From Nocardia carnea NBRC 14403 (GTDB lineage: Bacteria; Actinomycetota; Actinomycetes; Mycobacteriales; Mycobacteriaceae), in the NCBI RefSeq assembly GCF_000308515.1, contig NZ_BAFV01000039.1:332995-396994 (forward strand): a stretch of DNA of 64,000 nt, read 5' to 3'. This document shows positions 7,323-17,058 of this stretch, one piece after another (the stretch's first letter is position 1; every line of letters begins with the position of its first letter). A program made the translations under genes and the position numbers. The notes below the pieces were generated by a model, which had not been told where the DNA came from, searched no databases, and saw only the letters and a program-made list of their open reading frames with translations.

Positions 7323-8762
7323 TCAAGCGAGCAGGGCTCTCGTCTGTGGGGCGTTGGGCTCGGCGAGAACAGCGGCGGTGTTCCCCGCCTCCACCACCCG
7401 GCCATCGGCGAGGACGAGTATCCGGTGGCAGTACCCGGCCACCACCGACATATCGTGGCTGATCACGAGAACGCTGATTCCGCGTTCTGTGCGGGTACGG
7501 TCGATCACCCCCATGATCGCGGCGGCTGTTTCGGCGTCGAGGGCGGAGGTGATCTCGTCGCAGATCAGTACCTCCGGCGCGGCGGCCAGTGCCCGGGCGA
7601 TTGCCACCCGCTGTCGCTGGCCGCCCGATAGTTCGTCCGGGTAGCGGTGCAGCATGGCGGCGTCGAGTTCGACCTGCCGCACCAGGTCCGCGGCGCGCCC
7701 GGTCACTTCACGCGACCGGGTTCCGCTCAGCCGCAATGGACGGCAAAGAGTCTGTAAAACAGTGTGTTTCGGGTTGAGAGTGGACAGCGGGTTCTGGGGA
7801 ATGAGCTGGATTCGCCGGCGGTCGCGGCGGGAACGGCGCGCGTCGCCGACCCCCAGGCGGCGGCCGTTCACCTCGAGGTGCCCCGACGCCTGGCCATGAA
7901 GGCCCGCGAGTACCCGCGCCGCCGTGGTCTTCCCGGCTCCGGATGGCCCGACCAGCGCGACCGATTCACCTGCACCGACGGTGAGGTCGACCGATTCCAG
8001 CAGGATACGGCTGCCCGCGCGCGCGGATATCGCCTCCGCGCGCAGCGCGACCTCGTTCACGACCGGGTGGGCGGGTGAGGACAACCGGCCGAGCAACTCA
8101 GCCCGGGGCTCACCCAGACAGACCACCTCGTCGGCCAGTCGATGCAGGGTTGCGGTGTCGTGGCCGGACACCAGCACGGCGACCTTCTCCTCGGCGGCCA
8201 GCGAGCGCAGCAGATCCGCGATCTCGCTGCGCAGTTGTCCGTGCAGTCCGGCGAGCGGTTCGTCGACGACGAGCACACCGGCTCTGCGGACCAGCGCCGC
8301 TGCGAGTGCCACACGGCGCTGTTCGCCACCGGACAATTCGCCGGGCCGGCTGCGCAGCATATGTCCCGCCAGCCCGACCCGCTGGAGCGCCGAAATGTGT
8401 TCGGCGGGAGCGGACCGCGGCGCCGCCTCGGCGAGGACTGAACGGATCCGCACGGCCGGATTCAGCGCGGCGCCCGGATCCTGGCCGACATAGGCCAGAT
8501 GCTCGCGACGGAAAGTCTGCAATGCCGCACGATCGAGGACAAAGATGTCTTGTCCACGGATCTGAACCGAACCGCTCACACGTGTGGTGCCCGCGGCCAG
8601 ATGACCGAGTACCGCCCGCATCAGGGTCGTCTTGCCCGCGCCGGACGGTCCGGTGATCGCCGTGATCGTGCCCGGCGGCACCCGCAACGATGTGGACGCC
8701 AGCAGTTCGGCGCCGGTACGTGCCCGGATCGAGAGTTCTTCGACCACAACCCCCGTGGTCAT
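7323..8762 (-). CDS. ABC importer ATPase, two ATP-binding domains fused (nickel/peptide type)
   Basis: 479 residues with two complete ABC cassettes. The first has GPSGAGKTTLM and the signature LSGGEQRRVALAAAL with VLVVDEPLAGL; the second has GPSGAGKTTAA, LSGGQRQRVAIARALAAAPE and ICDEITSALD. This is a fusion of the DppD/DppF or NikD/NikE pair, energising import of peptides, nickel or opine-like metallophores. It is the last gene of the operon SBP-permease-permease-ATPase; its ATG overlaps the permease stop by 4 bases. Both Walker motifs look functional. Confidence 0.93.
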   Translation of the reverse strand: MTTGVVVEELSIRARTGAELLASTSLRVPPGTITAITGPSGAGKTTLMRAVLGHLAAGTTRVSGSVQIRGQDIFVLDRAALQTFRREHLAYVGQDPGAALNPAVRIRSVLAEAAPRSAPAEHISALQRVGLAGHMLRSRPGELSGGEQRRVALAAALVRRAGVLVVDEPLAGLHGQLRSEIADLLRSLAAEEKVAVLVSGHDTATLHRLADEVVCLGEPRAELLGRLSSPAHPVVNEVALRAEAISARAGSRILLESVDLTVGAGESVALVGPSGAGKTTAARVLAGLHGQASGHLEVNGRRLGVGDARRSRRDRRRIQLIPQNPLSTLNPKHTVLQTLCRPLRLSGTRSREVTGRAADLVRQVELDAAMLHRYPDELSGGQRQRVAIARALAAAPEVLICDEITSALDAETAAAIMGVIDRTRTERGISVLVISHDMSVVAGYCHRILVLADGRVVEAGNTAAVLAEPNAPQTRALLA

Positions 8763-9592
8763 ACGCTGCGCCTCCCTCGTCCGAAAGCCGCTACGGCACT
8801 GTTCACACTCACCGCGAGCAATCCGATGGCCAGACTCGGGGCCAATACGGCGGCCGGATTGAGCAGGATTCCGGAGGCGTTCTCGCGGACCATGACCGCC
8901 CAGTTCGCATCGCCGAGCGTGGTCGGCAACTGCAGGAACGCGGCAGTGCTCACCAGATACATCGCCTCCACGAAACGCAGGCCCAGCTGGGTGAGCAGTG
9001 TTTCCCGCAGGTTCGGCAGCAACTCCCGGGCCACGAGATACGCCGCGCCCTCCCCGCGCCCCCGGGCCGCCTCGATGAAACCGGAGGCCGCCACGCCTGC
9101 GGCCGCGGCGGCGAAAACACGCGCTGTGTACGGCGTCCCGGCGACAACGCAGATGATCACGAGCCCTACTGCGCCGGATTCCGGCCACGAGAGCATGAAC
9201 AGCAGCATCGCGAGTACCGGAGGCAACAGCATGCCCAGGTCGGCGGCTCGTTCGATCCACCCGCCCACCCGCGGATACAGCGCGGCGACGGAACCGAGCA
9301 CCGCCGCGCATCCGGTCACCAGCACCGCGATGATCACCGCGACCAGCAACAGTCCCCATCCACCGTGCAGTAACTGGCTGAACACGTCGTGGCCGAGCCG
9401 ATCACCGCCCAGCCAGGCCTCCCCGCTCGGTTCCGCAAAGGTTATGCCGACGGGATGGTCGACGGCGCGGGGAGCGAACATCGGCCCGGCTATCGCGATA
9501 ACCACCACCACGACGGCGGTCAGCGCGGGCAGCCAGAGCCGGAGCGAGGCGGTGGCGGGCCGGAGCCGGCGCGTGGTGATCGGCAGGGTCAT
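8759..9592 (-). CDS. ABC importer permease (DppC/NikC type)
   Basis: 277 residues. There is an N-terminal membrane helix (about residues 18-38), a short external part with GGDRLGHDVFSQLLHG, and then at least five further membrane segments. The cytoplasmic coupling loop is visible as GFIEAARGRGEGAAYLVARE followed by LLPN, the EAA-like motif of this family. DppC/NikC proteins pair with a DppB/NikB-type partner, which is the preceding gene. Start and stop overlap the neighbours by 4 bases each, so it is translationally coupled. Confidence 0.92.
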   Translation of the reverse strand: MTLPITTRRLRPATASLRLWLPALTAVVVVVIAIAGPMFAPRAVDHPVGITFAEPSGEAWLGGDRLGHDVFSQLLHGGWGLLLVAVIIAVLVTGCAAVLGSVAALYPRVGGWIERAADLGMLLPPVLAMLLFMLSWPESGAVGLVIICVVAGTPYTARVFAAAAAGVAASGFIEAARGRGEGAAYLVARELLPNLRETLLTQLGLRFVEAMYLVSTAAFLQLPTTLGDANWAVMVRENASGILLNPAAVLAPSLAIGLLAVSVNSAVAAFGRGRRSV

Positions 9593-10530
9593 GGCCGGCC
9601 TCGGTTCGACCAGGCCCGGACGGCATCGGCCACCAGCAGAATGCCCATGATCGTCGTCCCGGTGACGGCGACAACGGCCGCGACCAAAGCCGTATCGCGA
9701 TCCGATACGGAACCGGCGACCATGGCACCCATACCTGGATAGTTGAAGATCGTCTCCACGACCAGTGCCCCGCCGAACAGGGTCCCGACGGAGGTGGCGA
9801 ACGACATCGCGATGGTCGGCCACGCGAACGGCAGGATATGGCGCAGCAGCACCGTCCGCTCCGGAAGACCGTTGAGGACCGCGCTTTCCACATGCGGCGC
9901 GGTCGCGGCATCGGTCACCGCACCCCGGACGACCCGGACGTTCCAGCCCACCTGCGGTATCGCCAGGGCCAGCACCGGCAGGATCAGCATATCTGCACCG
10001 GCCGGGTATCCGGACCGGTCGGTGAAGGTCACTGCGGGCAACCAGCCCAGCCAGAGGGAGAAGACGAGAACCAGCAAGGTCGCCACGACGAATTCGGGGA
10101 CCGCGATCACGAAGGCCGAACCGGGCTGGAATACGCGTGCGGCGCGACCGGCGGGCCGGGCCGCCCACCACAATCCCAGCAGCAATGCGGCCGTCACCGT
10201 GACGAGCAGGGCGCTGGAAGCCAGCAGCAGTGTCTGCGGGAACTTGTCCGCCAGCAGCTCGTTCACCGACTGCCCGCGCGCGGTGGTCCCGAAATCACCC
10301 GTGACCGCACCGCTGAACCACTCCCAGAAACGGGCGGGCAGCGGCCGGTCCAAACCGAGTTCGTGTTCCTTGGCCGCGATCCGTTCCGCGCTCGCATCCC
10401 GGCCCAGCACGGCCCGGGCCGCGTTCCCGGGCAGCAGGTCGACGACCACGAACACCACTGCGAGCAGTGCGATCAGCAGTCCGATGCGACGCGCCACCGT
10501 CGCGGCGAATCCGATCAACGCGATAACCAC
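9589..10530 (-). CDS. ABC importer permease (DppB/NikB type)
   Basis: About 313 residues from the GTG at 10530, chosen because GAGCGGG precedes it; the open frame runs up to 10623 inside the lipoprotein gene, and a TTG at 10518 is an alternative. The family features are an N-terminal membrane helix (RIGLLIALLAVVFVVVDLLP), the external block NAARAVLG...ELGLDRPLP, and the EAA loop GLPERTVLLRHILPFAWP. It forms the transmembrane pair with the DppC-type permease. It overlaps the lipoprotein gene by about 16 bases. Confidence 0.9.
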   Translation of the reverse strand: MVIALIGFAATVARRIGLLIALLAVVFVVVDLLPGNAARAVLGRDASAERIAAKEHELGLDRPLPARFWEWFSGAVTGDFGTTARGQSVNELLADKFPQTLLLASSALLVTVTAALLLGLWWAARPAGRAARVFQPGSAFVIAVPEFVVATLLVLVFSLWLGWLPAVTFTDRSGYPAGADMLILPVLALAIPQVGWNVRVVRGAVTDAATAPHVESAVLNGLPERTVLLRHILPFAWPTIAMSFATSVGTLFGGALVVETIFNYPGMGAMVAGSVSDRDTALVAAVVAVTGTTIMGILLVADAVRAWSNRGRP

Positions 10531-12047
10531 GCCCGCTCGAGTTGCACACGACCGTATCCGCCCAGTGTCGGCAGGCCGTGCACGGACCGGGAGGCGATAT
10601 CGATACCGTCGGCCATCCCCCACACGATGTATCCGCCGTGATCGTGCTGGATCCGCTGGATCTCCTGGCAGGCCGCGCTGTATTCCGCGCCGGGCGGTGC
10701 GGCGAGGGCCTCGGTGTAGGCCTTGTCGAACGCGGCGTCACGGAAGCCGGTTTCGTTCCATTTCGTGCGCGAATACATGACCTTGCTGGCGAAGAAGACC
10801 ACCGAATCGTTGGTGCCCCAGTTCACGGTGTACAACGGCGCCGACAGCCAGGTCTCGTCGTAGAAGGCGTTCGATTCCTGCACGACGACCTCGATCTTCA
10901 GTCCGATCTCGGCGGCCTGGCTCGCGAAAACCTTCGCCGATTCGACCTCACCCACGGCCTCTTGTTTCGTCAGCAGGCGATAGGTCTTCCCGGTATCGAA
11001 TTGCGCGGCGTTGAGCAGTTGCCGGGCGCGGTCGAGGTCGCGTCCGCGTTGCGGGATCGTCGTATCGTATTCCGGGTCGGCGGTGCCGAGAATATCGTTG
11101 GCGACGGTGCCGTACCCCGACAGCACCTGCGCCACCATCGCTTCGCGGTCCACAGCGAGCCGCATTGCCTCCCGCACCCGGGGGTCGGCGAACGGCCCGT
11201 CGGAGGTGCGCATGGCGATCGCCACCGAGACGTCGTCGGGACGGCGGATGACCTCCAGTTCGTCCCGGGTTTCCGCTGTCCGTCCGGCCACCGCGCCCAC
11301 GCTCGACGCGAGATCGATCTGGCCGGCCATGATCGCGTTGGCCATCGATTCGGGACTTTCGAACAGCGTGACCTCGATGGCGTCCAGCAGCGGGGCTTCC
11401 CGGTACCAGTTCTCGTTGCGCACCAGGCGAGCGTTGCCGTTGTCGTAGGACTCCAGCCGGAACGGCCCGGTACCGACCGCCGCGGTGAAATCGGTGGTGC
11501 CCGCGGGCACCACGAACGTCATCATCCGCAGGAGCAACGGTAGCTGGCTGTTCGGTGCCGCGCAGGTCAGCACCACCGCGTTCGGCCCGGCCGGCCGGAT
11601 ATCGCCGGTGGACGGGACGGGGACCTTGGTTTCACCCGCGATCTCGCGTAGCCGGCGCAGCGACCAGACGACATCGTCGGAGGTCACCGGACGGCCGTCG
11701 TGGAACCGTGCCCCCTCCGCGATCGTGAAGGTCCATTTCTGCTGCTGCGCATCGGCTTCCCATGCCGAGGCCAGCCGCGGAGCAACATTCGGATCCGCGC
11801 CGGGAACGGTGAGGGCGTCGTAGACGAGCGAGGCGATGAGGAAATCACTCTCGTTGCTCAATGTCTGATGCGGGTCACGCTCGATCTTCGACGATTTCCC
11901 GAGCGCGCCGACCCGAAGGGTTCCACCGGGCTGCGGGGGGCCGTCCGAACTTTCGGATGATGAGGAACCGTCACCGCAACCGGCAATCAGCAATACCGCA
12001 CCCAGCCCCAGGCCGGCCTTGAAGATATGACGCCTGTTCAATTCCAC
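10515..12047 (-). CDS. Substrate-binding lipoprotein of nickel/peptide ABC importer
   Basis: 510 residues, family 5 solute-binding protein. The N-terminus NRRHIFKAGLGLGAVLLIAG ends in a lipobox LIAG-C (Cys24), so it is an anchored lipoprotein; the RR suggests possible Tat export. Family blocks include VYDALT, WTFTIAEGARFHDGRPVTSD, GTGPFRLESYDNGNARLVRN and ADPRVREAMRLAVDRE. It gives the system its specificity; peptides, nickel or metal-chelator complexes are all known ligands. An IdeR/DtxR-like box lies 25 bases upstream, which favours a metal-related ligand. First gene of the operon. Confidence 0.92.
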   Translation of the reverse strand: MELNRRHIFKAGLGLGAVLLIAGCGDGSSSSESSDGPPQPGGTLRVGALGKSSKIERDPHQTLSNESDFLIASLVYDALTVPGADPNVAPRLASAWEADAQQQKWTFTIAEGARFHDGRPVTSDDVVWSLRRLREIAGETKVPVPSTGDIRPAGPNAVVLTCAAPNSQLPLLLRMMTFVVPAGTTDFTAAVGTGPFRLESYDNGNARLVRNENWYREAPLLDAIEVTLFESPESMANAIMAGQIDLASSVGAVAGRTAETRDELEVIRRPDDVSVAIAMRTSDGPFADPRVREAMRLAVDREAMVAQVLSGYGTVANDILGTADPEYDTTIPQRGRDLDRARQLLNAAQFDTGKTYRLLTKQEAVGEVESAKVFASQAAEIGLKIEVVVQESNAFYDETWLSAPLYTVNWGTNDSVVFFASKVMYSRTKWNETGFRDAAFDKAYTEALAAPPGAEYSAACQEIQRIQHDHGGYIVWGMADGIDIASRSVHGLPTLGGYGRVQLERAWLSR

Positions 12048-12071
12048 AGCTCGACCTCATCCAGCCCGATA

Positions 12072-12090
12072 CAAGGTTAGCCTGCGCTAA
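12072..12090 (-). promoter_or_regulatory. IdeR/DtxR-like iron box before ABC importer operon
   Basis: The 19 bases match the actinobacterial iron-box consensus TTAGGTTAGSCTAACCTAA at 14 positions by my alignment: the left half AGGTTAGCCT is intact and the right half is degraded to GCGCTAA. GTTAGC and GCTAAC also form an inverted repeat. It lies 25-43 bases upstream of the lipoprotein ATG, where repression would be effective. Confidence 0.5.
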
Positions 12091-12188
12091 CTGGAACGAG
12101 GTTACCGCAACCACCGGTCGCGCAGCAGCGCTTCCAGCGGCCGATCCACCCACGGTCCGCCCCGGGTTCGGGTCGGCAGACCGGCAGA

Positions 12189-13226
12189 CTACGCGAAGCG
12201 GACGTCCACGGTGGCGAGGCCGAAGACCTTGCGGCCCGCGGATTTCGCGGTGACGACGACCACGGCGCTCCTGGTCGCGGGGTCGACCGATTTGATTCGG
12301 CCGGTGAGCTCGAGGCCCGCAGAACCGGATTCGACGACCGTGTAATTCGACAGCCGCACCTTGTACCTGGTGATGGCGCCCGGGTCGCCGAGCCACTCGG
12401 AGACGAACCCGGCCCCCAGCCCCATCGTGAGCATGCCGTGGGCGATCACATCCGGCAGGCCCGCGAGCGCGGCGACATCGGCGTGCCAATGAATCGGGTT
12501 CGCATCACCCGACACTCCGGCGTAATTCACCAGGTCTCCCCGCGTCAGCCGCACGGTTCGCGGCGGGAGTTCGGCACCGGCCGCGACATCCTCGAATCGG
12601 AAGGTGGTGCGCAGCGGACGTGTCCGGGAGACCATGGAGAGTTGCGGGCCGTCCTCCGGCTCCGCAGCCACCGCCGGTGAACCGTCCACACCCTCGGACG
12701 TTGCCGATGCGGACGGTGACATCTCGAGACCGTGCATGAGTACGCGATCGATCGCGTCACCGACACCTGCGTCGACTTCTTCACCGGTGACGCCGACCAC
12801 CGTCGTATGCATGATGTGCACCACGTCGCCGGATTGATCGGTGAAGGTGTTGGTGACGGTGAGCAGATCTTTGCCCGCGATGGTGCGCACCGAGGAGAGT
12901 TCGACATCGCCGACCAACCGGTCGCCGGTGAGCAACGGTTTGTACAGTTCGAAGACCTGATCGGTCTGTACGAATACGTCGTAGCCGGTGATGATCTCCT
13001 GGAAGAGCCTGCGGTTGGCGAGCATCGCGGCGATCGAGACGAACGTGGTCGGCGCGACCAGTTCACTGTGCCCGAGCGCCCACGCCGCGTCCTCGCTCCA
13101 ATGTGCCGGATGGAAATCCTGGACAGCCCGCGCGTATTCGCGGATCTTCTCCCGCCCCACCTCGTAGTAGTCGGGCACGCGGTAGCGGTACCCCACCAGA
13201 CCGGCCGTATCCGACACTGTTTCCAC
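12189..13226 (-). CDS. Fused (3R)-hydroxyacyl-ACP dehydratase, HadA/HadB type
   Basis: About 345 residues with two hot-dog domains. Residues 1-150 resemble HadA/MaoC N-terminal dehydratases (YYEVGREKIREYARAVQDFH, then VAPTTFVSIAAM). Residues 195-345 form a MaoC domain with the hydratase-2 motif YAGVSGDANPIHWHADVAAL followed by AHGML, which holds the catalytic Asp and His. In mycolic-acid bacteria HadA and HadB act as separate subunits in FAS-II; here both are in one chain, with a roughly 40-residue linker. It dehydrates 3-hydroxyacyl thioesters. The GTG at 13226 has GAGGAG 9 bases before it; a TTG at 13229 is an alternative. Confidence 0.87.
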   Translation of the reverse strand: METVSDTAGLVGYRYRVPDYYEVGREKIREYARAVQDFHPAHWSEDAAWALGHSELVAPTTFVSIAAMLANRRLFQEIITGYDVFVQTDQVFELYKPLLTGDRLVGDVELSSVRTIAGKDLLTVTNTFTDQSGDVVHIMHTTVVGVTGEEVDAGVGDAIDRVLMHGLEMSPSASATSEGVDGSPAVAAEPEDGPQLSMVSRTRPLRTTFRFEDVAAGAELPPRTVRLTRGDLVNYAGVSGDANPIHWHADVAALAGLPDVIAHGMLTMGLGAGFVSEWLGDPGAITRYKVRLSNYTVVESGSAGLELTGRIKSVDPATRSAVVVVTAKSAGRKVFGLATVDVRFA

Positions 13227-13432
13227 CAAGGCTCTCCTCGTTCCCGGATTCCTCCGGCACCCGTAGCCGGCTGCCGGAGAACCGCTTGCATGAGCGACCA
13301 ACGCTCGCACACGATAAGACGTGCGGGCAGCAGACGCCGACGGCGACTCGTTTTCTGTGCTGATGTTGCGGTTGCGGCCCGGTCCGCCCGGGTCATGTCA
13401 CCGATACTGCATACCCGGCGCGAGCGGAGGGT

Positions 13433-15109
13433 TCAGACGCGTTCTTTCGACCGGGTGCGCACACGCAGCGCGATCGGCTTCTGGGTTTCGGCGAAGAAAT
13501 CGTTGCCCTTGTCGTCGACCACGATGAACGCCGGGAAATCCTCGACCTCGATTTTCCAGACCGCTTCCATACCCAGTTCGGGGTATTCGAGGACCTCCAC
13601 CGATTTGATGCAGTCCAGGGCGAGGCGGGCGGCGGGGCCGCCGATGGAGCCGAGGTAGAAACCGCCGTGTTCCTTGCATGCCTTGGTGACCTGTGCGGAG
13701 CGGTTGCCCTTGGCGAGCATCACGAAGGAACCGCCGGCCGCCTGGAATTGGTCGACGTAGGAGTCCATGCGGCCCGCAGTGGTGGGGCCGAAGGAACCGG
13801 AGGCGTAACCGTCGGGGGTTTTCGCGGGGCCGGCGTAGTAGACGGCCATATCCCGCAGGTACTGCGGCATCTCCTCGCCCGCGTCCAGTCGCTCCTTGAT
13901 TTTGGCGTGCGCGATATCGCGCGCGACCACCAGCGGGCCGGACAGCGAGAGCCGGGTCTTGACCGGGTATTTCGACAGTTCCGCGCGGATTTCGTCCATC
14001 GGCCGGTTCAGGTCGACCTTCACCACATCGCCGCCGAGGATCTCGTCGGTCTGCTCCGGCAGGTACTGCGCGGGTTCGCGTTCGAGCTGTTCCAGGAACA
14101 CACCTTCGGGCGTGATCTTGGCGAGCGCCTGCCGGTCGGCGGAACAGGAGACCGCCAGTGCGACCGGGCAGCTCGCGCCGTGCCGGGGCAACCGCACCAC
14201 ACGCACATCGTGGCAGAAGTACTTACCACCGAACTGGGCGCCGATACCGAACGACTGGGTCAGTTTGAATACTTCCTGCTCGAGTTCGAGATCCCGGAAG
14301 GCGTGCCCGGTCATCGACCCTTCGGTGGGCAGGTTGTCCAGATAGTGCGCGGAGGCGTATTTGGCGGTTTTCAGCGCGAATTCGGCGCTGGTACCGCCGA
14401 TGACCACGGCGAGGTGGTACGGCGGGCAGGCCGCGGTGCCCAGCGAACGGATCTTCTCGTCCAGGAATTCCAGCATCCGGGTGGGGTTCAGGATGGCCTT
14501 GGTTTCCTGGTAGAGGAAGGATTTGTTCGCCGAACCGCCGCCCTTGGCCATGTACAGGAATTTGTAGGACGGCTGCGCGGGATCGCCGGGCGCGGAGTAC
14601 AGCTCGACCTGCGCGGGCAGATTCGAGCCGGTGTTCTTCTCGTCCCACATGGTCACCGGCGCCAGCTGGGAATACCGCAGGTTCAGTTTCGTATAGGCGT
14701 CGAAAACGCCGCGACTGATCCATTCGGCGTCGTCCACGCCGGTGAGCACACCCTCGGACTTCTTACCCATCACGATGGCGGTGCCGGTGTCCTGGCACAT
14801 GGGCAGGATGCCGCCGGCGGAGATATTGACGTTCTTGAGCAGGTCGAGTGCGACGAACCGGTCGTTACCGCTGGCCTCGGGGTCGTCGATGATCCGGCGC
14901 AGCTGCGCCAGATGCGCGGGCCGCAGATAGTGGCTGATGTCGTGCATCGCCTCGGCGGTGAGCATGCGCAGCACGTCCGGATCGACCTGCAGGAAGGTCC
15001 GGCCGCCGGATTCGAAGGTGCGGACACCTTCGGTGGTGAGCAGCCGGTACGGGGTGTCGTCGGCGCCGATCGGGAGCAGGTCTGAATAGCGGAACTCGGG
15101 AGCGGTCAC
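13433..15109 (-). CDS. fumA: Class I fumarate hydratase (iron-sulfur type)
   Basis: 558 residues, the length of the single-chain class I fumarases. They interconvert fumarate and malate in the TCA cycle using an oxygen-labile 4Fe-4S cluster. Cluster Cys candidates are PMCQDTG (about residue 105), [14 protein letters not shown] and the C-terminal KACKEHGGF. Other family blocks are [15 protein letters not shown] and [14 protein letters not shown]. The GTG at 15109 has AAGGAG 8-9 bases upstream. A weak iron-box-like sequence lies at 15222-15240. Because class II fumC is the common actinobacterial enzyme, this may be a second fumarase. Confidence 0.92.
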   Translation of the reverse strand: MTAPEFRYSDLLPIGADDTPYRLLTTEGVRTFESGGRTFLQVDPDVLRMLTAEAMHDISHYLRPAHLAQLRRIIDDPEASGNDRFVALDLLKNVNISAGGILPMCQDTGTAIVMGKKSEGVLTGVDDAEWISRGVFDAYTKLNLRYSQLAPVTMWDEKNTGSNLPAQVELYSAPGDPAQPSYKFLYMAKGGGSANKSFLYQETKAILNPTRMLEFLDEKIRSLGTAACPPYHLAVVIGGTSAEFALKTAKYASAHYLDNLPTEGSMTGHAFRDLELEQEVFKLTQSFGIGAQFGGKYFCHDVRVVRLPRHGASCPVALAVSCSADRQALAKITPEGVFLEQLEREPAQYLPEQTDEILGGDVVKVDLNRPMDEIRAELSKYPVKTRLSLSGPLVVARDIAHAKIKERLDAGEEMPQYLRDMAVYYAGPAKTPDGYASGSFGPTTAGRMDSYVDQFQAAGGSFVMLAKGNRSAQVTKACKEHGGFYLGSIGGPAARLALDCIKSVEVLEYPELGMEAVWKIEVEDFPAFIVVDDKGNDFFAETQKPIALRVRTRSKERV

Positions 15110-15221
15110 CGATCGCACTCCTTCGGAAGTGGGCTGCGGGTGGAACAGGGCACAGCCACGGTGGACGCCGCTGTACCGGGGGTCGAGCACAGCGAGCTTA
15201 GCGACCGACCCCCACCCAGCC

Positions 15222-15240
15222 CGAAGTAAGGCAATCCTAA
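15222..15240 (-). promoter_or_regulatory. Weak IdeR-like box upstream of fumarase
   Basis: Minus strand TTAGGATTGCCTTACTT matches the iron-box consensus at about 13 of 19 positions. It lies 113 bases upstream of the fumarase start, in the gap that follows the Nudix gene. The match is modest and could be chance. Confidence 0.25.
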
Positions 15241-15270
15241 ATTGTAACCTCGGGAGCGAGTCCGCGGCCG

Positions 15271-15804
15271 CTACTGCCGATGAAGTTTCAGCAACAGGTA
15301 AGCGGCCAGCGACGGACCGTCGGCGATCACCCCGTCGCGCAGCATGCCCTCCACATCGGACCTCGAAAACCATTTCTGCCGCATGTCCTGCTCGGTGTGT
15401 TCCCGATTCGGCTCACCAGGCGACAACTCGGTGGCAAGGAAGACATGGCAGCCCTCGGCGGTCATGGCATTCGCGACCTGAACCCGGCCGAGCCACTCCA
15501 ACCTGCCTGCAGTGAAACCGGTTTCCTCGGCGAGTTCGGCCGCGGCCAGTTCCTCCGGAGTCCCCGTAACCCCGGCCGGAAACGCGCCCGACGGGAACTC
15601 CCAGGTCCGGGCGCGTACCGGGTACCGATATTGCTCCACGAGATGGAAGCCTTCGTCGTCCATGGGGATGACGAGCGCGAAGTCCGGTTTCTCGATGACC
15701 GAGTACAGGCCGGGTGACCCGTCCCCGCGCTCGATCCGGTCCTCGCGCAGCGTCAACCACGGATTCTCGTACACGACCCTGGACGTCACGGTTCTGATGC
15801 TCAC
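15271..15804 (-). CDS. Nudix hydrolase, ADP-ribose pyrophosphatase-like
   Basis: 177 residues. The Nudix box is at about residues 78-100 ([17 protein letters not shown]); the usual Arg of REUXEEXGU is Ala, but the metal-binding EE pair is intact. An upstream segment [20 protein letters not shown] is typical of ADP-ribose pyrophosphatases, which split ADP-ribose and related nucleotide sugars. The GTG start at 15804 lies 36 bases from the mftD stop. It could belong to the same transcript as mftD or have its own promoter. Confidence 0.9.
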   Translation of the reverse strand: MSIRTVTSRVVYENPWLTLREDRIERGDGSPGLYSVIEKPDFALVIPMDDEGFHLVEQYRYPVRARTWEFPSGAFPAGVTGTPEELAAAELAEETGFTAGRLEWLGRVQVANAMTAEGCHVFLATELSPGEPNREHTEQDMRQKWFSRSDVEGMLRDGVIADGPSLAAYLLLKLHRQ

Positions 15805-15840
15805 GCGTCCAGTGTCGTGCCACGACCTCCCGGCTGCCGG

Positions 15841-17058
15841 TTATACGGCTTCTGCAGCCGAGTCCGGAACCCGCAACTGCGCCGGCGTATCGACGCCCAG
15901 CCGGCGTTCGAACCCCTCCGGGATCACGATGTCCGACCGGTCCAGCTCGGTGACGTTGGTCTTGCGCAGCCCCAGCAGCGCGGAATCGATACCGCCGCGC
16001 AGCAGGTCCAGTACGTTCTCGACGCCGGCCTGCCCGTTGGCCGCCAGGCCCCACAGGTAGGCGCGGCCGATCATGACCGCCCGGGCACCGAGCGCAACGG
16101 CCTTGACGACATCGCTACCGCGCCGGATACCGCCGTCGAGCAGGACCTCGATCTCATGGCCCACTGCATCGGCCACCACCGGCAGCGCACGAATGGACGC
16201 CGGGGTGCCGTCCAGGTTGTTACCGCCGTGATTGGACACCGAGATGGCCGCGACACCGGCATCGACGGCGCGCCGGGCGTCGTCCACCCGCATCACGCCC
16301 TTGAGCATCACCGGCCCGTCCCACTGTTCGCAGACCCAGGCCACATCGGACCAGTCCGGGGCGGTGGTGCCCATCCATTCGCCGTAGGCACCGAAGAAAC
16401 CGGGGGCGGGGGCATCGCCGAGCGCCATATTGGGGGCGGTGAGGTCGGGCAGGGCGCCTGAACGCAGGTAGGTGGTCAGCCAGCGTGGTTTGACGATCAC
16501 CTGCGGCGCGAAACTCGCCATGGTGCGCAAGTCCAGTTTCTCCGGGATGACCGGCGAGCCCCAGTCGCGGCCCATCGAGAACGACCAGTCGAGAGTGAGG
16601 ATCAGTCCGACCGCGCCTGCGGCCTTGGCCCGCGCCATCCGCGCGGCGATATCGTCCTTGCTACCGCACCAGTAGAGCTGGAAAAAGGTCATCGGGTTCG
16701 CGGCGACGACCTCCTCCACGGGTTTGCTGGCGAAGGACGACAGCCCCATGGCGGTACCCCGGGCGGCCGCGGCCCGCGCCACAGCGACCTCACCGTCGGG
16801 GTGGACGGCCTGCACGCCGGTCGGCGAGATCATGACCGGCATCGAGACCTGCTGGCCCATCACGGTCGTGGACTGGTCGCGTTCGCCGATCGGGCCGGCG
16901 ACATGCGGGGCGAAACCGAGCTCGGTGAATGCGGCCTGGTTGTCGTCGATGGTCTGGCCGCGCTCCGAACCGGCAACAAGGGCGCCGTACACGGATTTCG
17001 GCAGCCGTTTCTTGGCCCGGCGATGGGCCTCGGCGACGGTTTCGAACCACGGGTTCAT
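15841..17058 (-). CDS. mftD: MftD, FMN-dependent mycofactocin synthase
   Basis: 405 residues, alpha-hydroxy-acid oxidase family. I recognise MftD rather than a lactate enzyme because long blocks match the mycobacterial protein: RAKKRLPKSVYGALVAGSER, PVMISPTGVQAVHP, RGTAMGLSSFASKP, SVSNHGGNNLDGTPASIRAL and ALGARAVMIGRAYLWGLAAN. SNHGG contains the catalytic His and DGGIRRGSD the FMN phosphate site. MftD oxidatively deaminates the trimmed peptide to pre-mycofactocin. Its ATG overlaps the mftE stop by 4 bases. In mycobacteria the order is mftA-B-C-D-E-F; here E precedes D, and A, B, C and F are absent. Confidence 0.93.
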   Translation of the reverse strand: MNPWFETVAEAHRRAKKRLPKSVYGALVAGSERGQTIDDNQAAFTELGFAPHVAGPIGERDQSTTVMGQQVSMPVMISPTGVQAVHPDGEVAVARAAAARGTAMGLSSFASKPVEEVVAANPMTFFQLYWCGSKDDIAARMARAKAAGAVGLILTLDWSFSMGRDWGSPVIPEKLDLRTMASFAPQVIVKPRWLTTYLRSGALPDLTAPNMALGDAPAPGFFGAYGEWMGTTAPDWSDVAWVCEQWDGPVMLKGVMRVDDARRAVDAGVAAISVSNHGGNNLDGTPASIRALPVVADAVGHEIEVLLDGGIRRGSDVVKAVALGARAVMIGRAYLWGLAANGQAGVENVLDLLRGGIDSALLGLRKTNVTELDRSDIVIPEGFERRLGVDTPAQLRVPDSAAEAV

